A stretch of DNA of 64,000 nucleotides. Source: Symsagittifera roscoffensis. Its lineage: Eukaryota > Xenacoelomorpha > Acoela > Convolutidae. How positions within the stretch are numbered: the stretch's first letter is position 1; the number at the start of each line of letters is the position of its first letter. A program made the translations under genes and the position numbers. The stretch covers positions 62,480,386 to 62,544,385 of the forward strand of contig NC_087062.1 of the NCBI RefSeq assembly GCF_963678635.1. The letters run 5' to 3'. The notes below the pieces were generated by a model. That model searched no databases. It saw only the letters and a list, made by a program, of their open reading frames with translations, and was not told the DNA's origin. Below, piece by piece: positions 43,861 through 56,412 of the stretch.

Positions 43861-45399
43861 AGCACAGAATGTTCCGACCGCCAAATCTACAAAAACTTCT
43901 TTTTGTATGTGATGGGATAGAAAATTATTTAAAAAAACTATAAAAAAAGGGGGGAAAAACGAAAACACACTTCAATGCAAAATTCTTCCCCATTTTCAAT
44001 GGCCGGATCAATAACCTTTAGTTTCTGATGAAAAAAATTGAGATTTTTGGCAAAGAATGAAATTTTTCTAAGCCTAAGTTAAAAATTAGAGCTCACTTTG
44101 TTGTCCAGCGCTAAGTATAATTTTTAGTTCTGCACCTAATAGAATTTGAGATTTTCTGGGTCTCGACCATGTCTAAAAAACGCCTCCTCTCCCCTTAATT
44201 AGTACTTCAATGCTTACGTGATTGTTGTTGCTTTTGCGTTGTTATCTCTAAATGGCTTCCAATACTCTATTAAAATGGCTTTATTAAAATAGTAAGAAGT
44301 TTCAATGATCTCTGTATTCAATTTCTTAAAAAGTTAAGACAAAAATGAGAAGTAAAAAAAAGAAGAGAACTTTTGCAAGAAAATGAACGATAATAAAAGC
44401 CAATTAAAGCAACTGTAATTTTTAAACCTCTTGTAAGATAAAGAACAAGGCTGCACAACTACACAGTCAGAATGGATCTTGGCACCCTGTGCCTTTAACT
44501 GTGCCTGGCATCTACAAAGGCTTATTCGTTTCTGCTTAGAAGAAGGGGGTACGACAAATAAAAGCCAGTGGAATCGAATTTAAGTTGGAGAAGGGAGAGA
44601 GAAAGAGAGGGAAAGCTATAAGAAGTGAACGGGGTAATGTTTTTTGTCCCTTGTGTGAACTGTTAAGTTCCTTCAACAAACGTACGGTTGATCGGTTTTA
44701 CTTATCACACACACACACACATATATATATATATACAGAGCTGAAAGTGTTGGGAGGGCTGAAAAGAAAGCAATGGAAAAGGACTACTGAGGAATTTACT
44801 AGTGCTGTTGGTTGAATAGCGGGTATGCAAATGAAAAGAGCAAAATAGGAATTAATAACGGAAGAAAGAAACGGCGCAAATGGTAAGAAAGTGAAGCATG
44901 GCAGGAGGTAGCTAACAGGCTCAATTCCTCATTTCATAAGTCTCAATTCAGTTCAAACTGTCTGCACGCTGTAAACGTCTCCATAGTCCATTACAAAGTT
45001 GCAAAATCACGCAAGCCTATCAAAAAAAGTCGATCGGATTTTTCGAACATACGAGAGACTCAAAACATGTTTAGTTGTCCTCAGTACTACTGTGCGCAAG
45101 AATTTTTCAAGGGGGTGCTTTTTCGATTTTTTCGTTGTCAGTTTTTGAGACGAACTTTGAGCCAAACTTTATGCGGCAAATTTAAAAAAAAAGACGAAAA
45201 ATAACGTTAGAGGGCGTTTTTTGGAAATTTTTTAGGGACGCGCTATCCCATCTCAAACTAAGTGTATGTTGGCGCCAAATACTCCTTTGAAAAAATTATT
45301 GGGTTGGTCAACCAAAAACTGATGGAGGCCGTAAAATAGGGACGTTTTGGAAAAGTTGACCACCTAAATTGCGGGGAGAGACAAGTCATCGCCCGACAC
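43861..45399. other. No gene recognised; a CA/TA microsatellite at 44707-44737
   Basis: AT-rich. (AC)n(AT)n of about 30 bases lies at 44707-44737. No convincing frame. Confidence 0.45.
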
Positions 45400-46713
45400 C
45401 CTCCACCCGCCTCCAACCTTCTGCCTTCCCCTCCCTCCACGCGCCGGCTATTCCTTGCGGAACGAGTGGGCACAACGATTTCAGCTGATTTTATAGAGCA
45501 AGAAGAAATCAATATAGGCCACATCTTATTTCCAATCGTGTATGCAACGAATCTGCATCCGAAAATGGAAGATCCGGTAGAGGGAGAGAAAGGGAATGAC
45601 AAAGATCGAGAGGCAAGTAACGAGGAGCAAGTTAGACTATGGCAAAAACAAGAAAACAGACGGCTTGACTGAAAAAAAATTAATCGGAGAAAAGTGGACA
45701 AAAAGCTCAAATTTTAATGTTTTTGTCATTGGAAAAGCTGCAAGGGTAGACTGCATTTTTCTTACCAGAAGTTCCCGTATATAAAAAGTTTTGATGTCAA
45801 CCTCATTAAACAATGGGCGAAGATGGAGGACGCTTCTGTGAAAGAAGTGAACTTTTCGAAGCTTAGATTTATTATTTTCGGTCTGCAACAAAGAGACGTT
45901 GAAGCAGTTCTATAGAGCCTTGACAAATTTGATTGTAGGATGAGACTTCGGGAGTAAGAAGAATTTAGTCGCCACGAACACGTTCATATTAAACATGACA
46001 CTCGAGTATAGAAAGAAACAATAATTACAAGCCAGGCAAAAGATAACTGCCATAATTGCGGTAATAGGCTTATAAACTAATTCACCGGAAAAGACGCCCA
46101 GGTAGAAACATTGCTTACAAAAATCGTAATTTAGGAGTCATTTTATGAAACATTTTAAAATTGAACCCGCAGTCAACGCGGTCAATGGCAATGGAGAATG
46201 CTCGGAGTAAAAAAACTGCAACGACATTCGGATTTGTGAGGAAGAATCATGGGTCGAAGAGTTCGGCGTATTTTCAACAAACATCGTGCGGGACGCGGCG
46301 GATAAAGAGAACTAACCATTTTTGTCAGCAAACTTAAGCAAGCATGTCTGAGTAAGCGAATTTCGGATCGATTGGGCCAACAGAGCCATTTTTTGCAGAT
46401 AAAAGTTGCGTCATCTCAAGATAAGTGATAGGATGTTATCAATTCCTTTAAGACAACCAGAACTCAAGAAAAATTTTTAGCGAGCCATTGACGGCGCAAT
46501 AAATGCGTGGACAAGCAATCTTTCGTTAAGAGTCGACAGGGTGGTAAATCAAAAAGCCAGAGAGATATATTGGGCGAAAATGTTCCCGTGGGGTTGGGTA
46601 CTTAAGTTTGTTCAAGGCTTACAAACTAAGAAAATGAACATAACTCTGACAGACAGCCATTGCAGCCCATGGAGCTATTGAAAATATCATTTACCAATTC
46701 AGCATAAAATTTA

Positions 46714-47048
46714 AAACAAGACTGCTGTTTCAAATAGGCTTCTTTCAATCAATTTGGAACAATTTTTAAGACGGATTAAATCTCCTTTACGCGTTAATAG
46801 CGCGAAATATTTCGCGCGCAAAAAAAAATGTCTCAGATTGGCCAAAATGGCAATCTTTAAACCCCCATAACTTTACGAAAAACGATCACAGGTGAAACAT
46901 CTTTTCAAGTTTGAGCTCATGACAACAATTCCTTTCGAATGATATAAAAAAAATTCCGTCAAAAATGGCTAGTTAAAAATTGCCTGAAGAAAAAAAACCC
47001 AACTCGAGCACAAATACTCCGTTACTTTCGTATCGAAAGCCGGAACAA
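46714..47048 (+). repeat. R1 dispersed repeat, 5'-deleted copy
   Basis: ACAAGACTGCT, then directly the AAATAGGCTTCTTTCAATCA block, the AATAGCGCGAAATATTTCGC core and a CGTATCGAAAGCCGGAACAA end. The interrupted retroelement sequence continues on both sides when compared with the inverted copy. Confidence 0.8.
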
Positions 47049-47663
47049 CAAGATTCTAGACAAATTAGAGTCAAGAGACTATTGCAGAGCTATTAAAAGG
47101 CGGTATTTTAATAATTCGGTTCTTGTACGGAAGACTTTATTTTACCGATAGTGTTGCTTGCAAAAAGGGACAGTTCTGTGATAATTGCTCAAATCGAAAG
47201 TTAAAAACCTAGCAGATTTACGGTATTAGATACCAAATGCTTAATTTGAGCGAGTTTGATGATAACGTAACACTGGATATGATTGGTATCACTACTTGCT
47301 CAATTTAGAAATCAAAAATCAATTATGCATTTTTTAAGATGAAGCTGAGCGCAAAAACGAGCGAATCGTGAAATTTCTTTATTATAGCGACAGGGTTTAT
47401 TGTATAATGATACGTTCAAGACAAAGTTTTATGGTATGGGCAAATTAATTGTATCACAATTCAATATGTATTTGATACAAGTTACCAACCCGAGACTCAG
47501 ATTGTGGAACAGCTTTTTGAAATACTGCGAGTGTCTGACAAAACTTATACGACAATGAAATGACCGATGACAATGTTTTTGAGCGAGAAATAATTAAATT
47601 GGAGACTCGTTTGTCATATATTTGCCCGAAAATTCTTCTGAAAATGGAGGGCCTTATATGTAT

Positions 47664-48088
<425 letters not shown>

Positions 48089-48099
48089 GTATTTGTAAA

Positions 48100-48750
48100 C
48101 TGTCCTCCACTTGTGCTCAATCTGACCCCCGCATTGCTAACCGGTAGCAAATAAACATCGAACCGTGACCAATGGCCTACCATTGAACCAAAAAACTTCT
48201 GGAATTCATTTGGCACGTCACCCAAACCATAAAATTTGTGTTGAAGCTATCATTACAGGTGAAACCATGTCGCCATAAGAAAAATTTTGCACTGTTTGCT
48301 CATTTTTGCGCTCAACTTCATCTTGGAAAATGCATTTTTAAAATGATTTCCGAAAACCAAGCTGAGTACTTTGTGTTACCAATGATGTCCAGTGTTACGT
48401 TATCAACAAACTCGCTCAAATTAAGCATTCGATATCTATTACGATAGATCTGCTAAATACTTAATGTTCGCTGTGTGTGCCATATTCGCAGAACCATCCC
48501 TCTATAAGAACAACACTGTCGGCAATATTAAGGCTTACGTACAAAAAGCTGCATTACCGTCTTTCAATAGTTCAGCATTAGTTCCTCGACTTTCGATAAA
48601 ACTTGGCCAGATTTTTTTGATTTTCTAGTTTGTCCACTTTGAACAAACTTCAGTCCCTAACCCCAGGATGGCATTTTCCCTCAATATATCTCTCTGCCCA
48701 TTTTTGGCTATAAAACAGTTCGCCGTAGGATATTGACCGCCCAGCCGAAT
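48100..48750 (-). repeat. Inverted duplicate of retroelement sequence at 46.54-47.5 kb
   Basis: Reverse complement shares with the plus copy: GAGAGATATATTG, a GGGGTT...GTTTGTTCAA block, GAACTATTGAAAGACGGTA (plus copy GAGCTATTAAAAGGCGGTA), ATGCTTAATTTGAGCGAGTT, GATAACGTAACACTGGA, and AAGATGAAGTTGAGCGCAAA. The R1 insert is absent from this arm. Confidence 0.8.
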
Positions 48751-48872
48751 ATCTACATATCTGGTTATAAAAAGATCCCACATTGTTCAAAATCATCAAT
48801 TTGACGTGAAAAACAAAAACAGCGTGAAACTCAATGCGTGTAAAGCGGGATCAAGTGCGGACGAAGAAAAAT

Positions 48873-49137
48873 CACCCTAGAGTATTGAGAATCAGTTTCT
48901 TATGCCTTAAGATTTTTTGAATAAAGCCGAATTGAAACAGCAGAATAGAATTTGCATAGAATACAGTGGATTTGGGTGGTAGCGCATGATCGGACTTTTT
49001 TTGGAATGCCTCTCAAGATAAAAACAGACCACAAGGTTTTATCGTTACGCTTAGCGGAAATGAAGAAAATTACAAAAACCACAAAAACTGAGCACATTCG
49101 TGGGAAAAAAATCAGCGGCTTGTCGTCTATTTGTTGA
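48873..49137 (+). pseudogene. RNase H domain relic of a Ty3/Gypsy-type Pol
   Basis: One frame has NKAELK (usual LNKAELNYS block), then after a frame change VVAHDRTFFGMPLKIKTDHKVLSLRL. This matches the conserved AVVWALEHFRPYLYGR-F-IRTDHKALL region of Gypsy RNase H, including TDHK-x-L. The frame ends shortly after. No integrase follows. Confidence 0.6.
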
Positions 49138-49308
49138 GGCAAAACTCTCAGAGTTTTCAGTACCAGACAAGATTGGGACACCGTTATTAAGACATGCAAT
49201 ATATTATTCTATTACTGGTAAAAAACGTAACATAGTTACTTAATTTAGCCTCAAAGTGATTTTTTTCTCATTTTTTGGCGTTTTCAGCAAACACTCTAAA
49301 AAAGTTCA

Positions 49309-49480
49309 GGTAAATTTACCTTAAGAATTACCTTAAGTTACCTCAACAGTTACGGCAAAAAGTGCTCAGCTTAACTTTACCTCAAGTCAACTCAACTACT
49401 ACCGTAACTCACCTCAAGTTTACCTTAAAGTTTGTGGGGGAACTACCTTAAATTTTGCCTTAAGTCACCCCAAGTTTTCC
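49309..49480. repeat. Degenerate tandem repeat of TTACCTCAAG / TTACCTTAAG
   Basis: At least ten imperfect occurrences in 170 bases, irregularly spaced at about 10-25 bases. Confidence 0.7.
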
Positions 49481-50212
49481 CTAGTATTTTAATTTCAAAT
49501 GAAACGTACCAAATGCGCTTTTATTTTTCGTTAAATTTGTGTTCTAGGCTTTTTTCTAGCTTGATTTCCCGTTCGGAACAACAACCCTGCCCTTAGAAGT
49601 AAAATGAGTCCAAGTTTCTAATAAAAAATGTTATACTCAAAGTTTCCGCGCAGATAGTGGTTTGTTGCTGATCTAATTTATTGGTTTCTAATCAGTTGGG
49701 TTCGGCTTAAGCAAGGGCCACCCTGGAAGGTATAAGATGCCAGATGTAAGCAAAAACAGTTTCTCGCACCGTACACAAATGAACAGATTCATATTCAACA
49801 GAAGAAAAGCAAAAGGATAAAAAGCAATAAAAAAAGCGATAAAAACTTTAAATCTGTCATACCTGTAAGAAATTTTATCTCAATTCCAGCCAGTCGAGGA
49901 ACAAAACCGGGATAATGAATTAGATTTTCCCAGTCCCTTGCCTTCGGTGTAAGGAAATGAGAAATATGTGTTGAGGCGTGCAAATAGATTTTCTAAATTC
50001 CCCATTGTGCAATTATCATTGCGTACTTGTGCAACGGTCATATTATGACTTTAGAAAAATTAATACATTATCTTGCACGAGAGTCCGAGGGCCATAGCGT
50101 GCGAGTTCGGCATCCGAGTTTGAGGGTTATTCAGATGAACCAAGGAGATGGGTTCCATTTGAGAAGTTTGCATCAGGTCAAAATTATTTTATTTTGTCGA
50201 ACATTGAGCTAT
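49481..50212. other. No feature recognised
   Basis: AT-rich. No coding frame or repeat that I can support before the satellite starts. Confidence 0.4.
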
Positions 50213-50429
50213 TGGTCTGGTAGGACGATTGATTCTTACGCCTAGAAAGTGACTTCTAGTAATGTATTTTGATCGATTATTTTAAATTTTCATTAAACTA
50301 AGCAACAATAGATAGCATGATCACTACTAATAGCACAGCTTATCAGTGATTGGTAGACGATTAATTCTTAGACCAAGAGAGCGCTTCTAGCATTGTTTTT
50401 CGATCGAGTCTAATATACTGTCATTGAAA

Positions 50430-50910
50430 TCAGCAACAACAAGCTATTAAAATAATTTCAACTGAAATATTTCAAGTTGATCTATATACCAGATCGGTTG
50501 GTGAAAAGTTTAAGTTTTTCTAAGCAAGCTATTCAAGCTACTAAACTTTGAAAAAATTCAAGTTGTATCATTGACTAATTAGCTTCGTTAAAATTTAAGT
50601 TTTTCTAAGCAAACTATTCAAAATATGAAACTTTGAAAGTTATTCTTTAGCGTGAATTAATAATCAGTAATTTTTCTAAACAGGAGGTTGCTCTTTTTAG
50701 TTGATTCGTTTCAGACAGAGAGGAATCTGTGAACGCGAAACTTTTTAAAAAAGTAGACAGGAATTTCGGTTTTTTTTTCAAACAGAATTCTAGAATGTCC
50801 TAGGCTTAAAGATGTTTGGACTTTCTGATCTAAACTTTTTTAAACGTTGCACTCGATAACCCCTTAAACATTAAGCCTTATTCTGAAAACGTGTTATTCA
50901 TTTAATATAT
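50430..50910. other. Interruption in the satellite
   Basis: Unrelated AT-rich sequence. It contains two copies of TTTAAGTTTTTCTAAGCAA plus flanks (50508-50553 and 50593-50638), so it has its own short tandem duplication. Confidence 0.6.
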
Positions 50911-53900
50911 AAGATGAAAGATATGATGATCAACAATGATAGCATAGTTTATCAGTGATTGGTAAACGATTAGTTCTTGCGCTTAGAGAGCGACTTTTAG
51001 CAATGACTTCCGACCGAGTATGTTGAGCCTTCAGCAATGAAATCTATCATGATCAAAACTGATAGGACAGCTTACCAGTGGTTGATAAAACGATTGATTC
51101 TTACGCCTAGAGAGCTTTTTCTAGCAATATTTTTCGATCGAGTACGTTAATACTTCATTAAAATCAACTATGAAAGATATCATGATCACTACTGATAGTA
51201 AATTGTATCTGTGATTGTTAGAACGAATAATTCTTACGCCTAGAGAGCGACTTTTCACAATATCCTTCAATCGAGATTATTGAGACTTCAGGAAAATCAG
51301 CGATGAAAGATATTATGATTACTATTGATAGTACAAACTATCAATGATTGGTAGAAAGATTAATTCTTACGCCAGCAAAGTGACTTCTACCAATGTTTTT
51401 TGATCAAAAATTTTAATTTTACGTTGAAATCAGTGATGAAAGATATCATTGTCACTGCTGACAGTACAGCCTATCAGTGATTGGTGGATTTGGTTAATAA
51501 CTACGCCTGTAAAGCGAATATTAGCAATGTTTTTTGAAAGAGTAAGTTAGCTGTTAATCAAAAGGATATCCAGTTCACTACTGAGAGTACAGCGTATCGG
51601 TGATTGTTAAAATTTTTCTTGCGCATAGTGAGCGATTTCTAGCAATCTCTTTCAAACGATTATGATTAAAATTTCCAAAATGAGTAATGAAAGATATCAT
51701 GTAGATTTATGTTAGTATAGCTTATCGGTGATTGGTGAAACGATTAGAAATGACGGCTTGAGGGTGGCCTTTTGCAATAACTTTTGATCGAGTGTGTTAT
51801 ATTTTCAGTAAAAAGAGTTATGAATGATATAAGGTTCACTAATGATAGTTTAAAATATCGGTGATTGGTGACATGATTATTTCTTACACCAAGAGGGCCA
51901 ATTCTAGCGATGACTTTCGATCGAGTATGTTTGTTTTTCTTTAAAATCAACAATGAAAAATAGTTTTCTTTAAAATCAACAATGAAAAAACAGCGTTTCA
52001 ATGGTTGGTAGAACGATTAGTTTTTAGGCATTGAGAGCAATACGCAACAATTATTGTCGATCGTGGATGTTAAACTCTCATTGAAACCAGCAATGAAAGA
52101 TATCATGGTCACTACTGAGAGTACATTGTAACAGTGATTGTTAGAACGGTTAACTCCTACGCCTAGAGAGCATTTTCTAGCAATGTCTTGCAAACGAGTA
52201 TGCTTGAATTTTTGAAATGTGGACTGACAGATATCATGATGAGTAATGATATCACAGCTCATCAGTGATTGGTAAAACGAAAAGACAATCGAAAATGTTA
52301 AGTTTTCAACAAAATGACCACTGAATAATATCAAGATCACTAGTGATTGTAAAGTCTATCAGTGAACATTTCTTTCGCCTAGAGAGCAACTTATTGCAAT
52401 TGCAATGTCTTTTGATCGAGTTTTAACTTTTTCAAAATGAAAATGAAAGATATCATTATATCATTACTGTTAGTACAGTTTAACATTGATTGCTGAAACG
52501 AATAACTCTTACGGCTAGAGAGTGACTTCTTGATATGTCTTTCGATCGAGTTTGTTGAATAATCACTAAAGTCAGCAATGAAAGATATCGGGATCACTGT
52601 TGTTAGTATAGCTCATGATGATTGTCAGAAAGATTATTTCTTGCGTCTAGAAATACTTTTTGGCAAAATCTTTTGATCGAGTTTTTTAATTTATTCCACA
52701 ACATGAGCAATGAATGATATCAAGATTATTGAAAGTAAATTGATTGAATTTAACGCCTAGGGGGCGACTGCTAGCGATGATTTTCGATCAAGAATGCTTA
52801 GTTTTCCTTAAGCTTAACAAAGAAAGATTTCAACAAGACTACTGATTGGTATACCGAATTATGCGTACACCTATAGGAGGATTTCTTGCGATGACTTTTG
52901 ATGGAGAAGGTTCATCTTTTTTTAAAACTAATAGTGAATGTATAATCAGGACTACTCATAGACGACGCTCATAGAGCGAATCAGTGATTTGTAGATCGAT
53001 TAGCTTTTGCGCCTAGATAGCGACATATTGCTATTTTTTTCGATCGAGTATGTTAAACTTTTTAAAATGAGCAATGAAAGATATCATGATCACTAGTGAT
53101 AGTACAAATTTTCAGTGTTTGGAAATAAGATTTCAAGTTAGGCCGAAAAGGCGACTTCTAGCGACTTCTTTCGATCGAGTATGATAAAAATTCACCAAAA
53201 TCAGCAAAAAAAACTATCATGATCATCGTCGATATTACAGCTTAACAGTGATTTCTAGAACGATTAGTTTCTATGCCTAGAGAGCAACTTAAAGCAAAGT
53301 CTTTTGATCGAGTTAACTGATTTTTTTTTAAATGAGCTTTGAAAGATTTCATGATCAATACTTAGTACAGCTTATCAGTGGTTGGTAAAACGATTAATTT
53401 TTACGCATAAACGTTCATCAAAATCAACCATGAAAGGTATCATTAGAACTACTGACAGAAAAGCGTATCAATGATTGAAAGAATGATTAGCTTTACGTCT
53501 AAAGTGCAATTTGCAGCTCATCAGTGATTGGAAAAAAAGAAAAATTCTTGCTCTCTAGAGAGCGAACTTTAGCAAAATTTCTCAATCAAAGATGCTAAAT
53601 TTTCATTGAAATCAGCTACAAAATTATCATGACCACAAACGAAAACGTAGTTCATCATTGGTTGGTACAATGATCAATTCTAGTGCCCAGAGAGCAACTT
53701 CTAGCAATGACTTTTGACTGAGTTTATTTAAATTTCAAAAAGATCAGCAACGAAAAATTTCCTGATCCCGGCAGATAGTAGAGCGCATCAGTGGTTCGTA
53801 AAACCATTAGTTTTTACGCCTACTGAACGATCTACATCAAAACTTTTGAAGGAATTTGTTGAAATTTCTATACAATCATCAACAAAGATATCATGATTAC

Positions 53901-56251
53901 TGCTAAAAGTATAGCGTATCAATCATTGGTATAATGGTTAGTTCTCATACGATTTTCAAATGATTTTTTAGCAAGGATTTTCAAAGGAGTCTGTTAAACC
54001 TTCTTTAAAGTGAGCAATGAAATATATCGTATATCGATATATCATAATTTATTTAATCAGTGATTGGTTAATAATTTTTTCTATCGGCAAGAGAGCGACA
54101 TCTAGCAATGTCTTTCAAACGAATAGCTTAAACCTTCTTTGAAAATGAGCAATGACAGCTGTCATGATCACTAATGATAGCTCAGCTATCATGGATTGGT
54201 AACAGGATTAATTCTTAAGCCTAGAGATCGTCTTCTTGTAATGTCTTCTATTTATTGGATTATAAATCGATTGTCATTCGATATTGGATAATCAATTATT
54301 ATATTAATCTGTTTTTAGACACAGCAATGAGAGTTAACTTGATTACTAGTGATAGCCCAGTTTATCAGTGATTGGTAAAAATGACTAACTCTTACAGCTA
54401 GAGAGCGACTTCTTTCAATGTTTTTTTGATCGAGTATGTTAAACATTCAAAAACCATCAGCAATGAAAGATATTATAATCATTGTTGACTGTACAGCTCA
54501 ACAGTGATAGGTAGAACGTTTAATTTGTACGTCTAGATATCGATTTATAGCATAATCTTTCAATCGACTATGTTGAATCTTCAATAAAAACCAATGAAAG
54601 GTATCATAATCACTATTGACTTTACAAACCGACAGTGAGTGTTAGAACGGTTAATTTTTAGGCCTAAAAGCCACTTCTAGCTATGTCTTTCAATCGAGTA
54701 GGTTGAATTTTCAAAACTGAAATCATCGGTTTCGGAAAATTTTAGTATGCTCATCAACGAAAAATATCATGAATACTACTGGAAATTCAGCTTAAGAATC
54801 ATTGCTAGAATGGCTAGTTATCATATTACGAGATCGCAATGCTTTTTCAAAGGTGTCTGAACCCTCTTTAAAGTATGCAATGAAAGATATTGTGATCAGT
54901 ACTGACAGTTCAGTGTATCGGTGATTGGTTAATGATTATTTCTAACGGCTAAAGAGCCATGTCTTTCAAGTGAACAGGTTAAATCCTCCTTGAAATATGA
55001 GCAATGAGAAACATCATGAGCACTGCTGATAGTAAAGCGTATCATGGATTGGTAACACGACTAATTCTTAAGCCTATAGATCGACATCTAGCAATTTAAT
55101 TCGATCGAGCATGTTGCCTTTGTTCAAAATGAGCAATGAAAGGTGTCACGATCACTAGTGATAGTACTGTTTATCAGTTATTTGTGATACGATTAGTTCT
55201 TACGACTAATAAGTAATTTTCCTAAATACTTTTCGACTAAGTGTATACGATTCATTTGAACCAGCAATGAGAAATATCATGATCACATCTGATATTACCC
55301 CTAATCAGTGATTGGTAGAATGATTAATTTTTGCTCTCTAGAGCAATTGCTAGCAAAAGTTTCTCAATCGAGGATGTTAATTCTTACTTAAAATCAGCAA
55401 TGGAAGTTAGCTTGACCATTATATTAGTAGAGTTAATCATTGATTGGTAGAACGATTAATTTTAAAGCCTAAAAAACGACTTCTAGCATTGATTTTTGTT
55501 CGAGTATTTTTAATTTCCATTATTTCATCAATGAAAGGTATCAAGATGATGACTGATAGTACAGCATACCAGAGTGATTTGTAGAACGGTTAGTTTTTTT
55601 GCCTAATGAACAGTTTATAGCAATTTATTTGCAACGAGTTCATTAATGTTTTCCTTATGATCAGCAATGATCACTGATCACTTTTGATCACTTTTGATTG
55701 TACAGCTCAACACTGATTGGTAGATTGACTAGTTTTTACAAAAAGAGAGCAAATAACAGCAATGTCATTTCATTGAGTAATTGATTTTTTTTGAAAATGA
55801 GAAGTGAAAGACTTCATGATCACTAGTGACAATACATCTTATTAGTGATTAATAAAACGATTAATTCGTACGGATAGAGATTCATAAAAATCAACAAGGA
55901 AAAAAATCAATGATTGCTAGAGAACGATTAATAGCAATTTCTTTCGATCGAGGAAGGATTAGTCCTCATATCTAGAAAGCAAATTCTAGCAAAACTGTTC
56001 AAAATGTAGGCCAAATCTCACTTAAAATGAGCAATGATTGATATCATGATCACTAGTGATAGAGCAACGTATCATGGATTGGTAAAAATATTATTTCTTA
56101 AACATAGTGAGAGTTTTCTCGCAATGTCTTTCGATCGAGCATGATAACTTTCTTCCACGTTCTTTCACGACAAGGCATGAATGAAAAATGAAATATTAGA
56201 ACGCGTGATTGAAAAAAAAATAAATTTACATAGTTTCGCGCACTTTTCCCG

Positions 56252-56412
56252 GCTCTTTCAGAATTTTCGGGGCTCTTTCAAAATTTTCTGGCATCAGTCC
56301 CTCAGATAGAGCAAAAACTTACTCTTCAACAGTTAGAACATAGTTGAAGATGGCATCGGAAAAAAAGAGCCGGGCTCTTTTTCCCTCGGGCATCTTTCAA
56401 CTATGTTCTAAC
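56252..56412. mobile_element. MITE-like insertion with a long hairpin, inside the satellite
   Basis: 56332-56412 is an inverted repeat of about 40-base arms. GTTAGAACATAGTTGA pairs with TCAACTATGTTCTAAC at the ends and AAAAAGAGCC with GGGCTCTTTTT at the centre. GGCTCTTTC at 56252 and again near 56273 resembles the terminus of the MITE at 42201-42401. Sequence from 56165 to 56412 is unlike the satellite. Confidence 0.7.

Noticed and set aside
45258-45710. 150-codon minus-strand frame
   Set aside because: It lies opposite the charged plus-strand frame of the retroelement relic and has only Ser/Phe/Leu-rich sequence expected of an antisense shadow.
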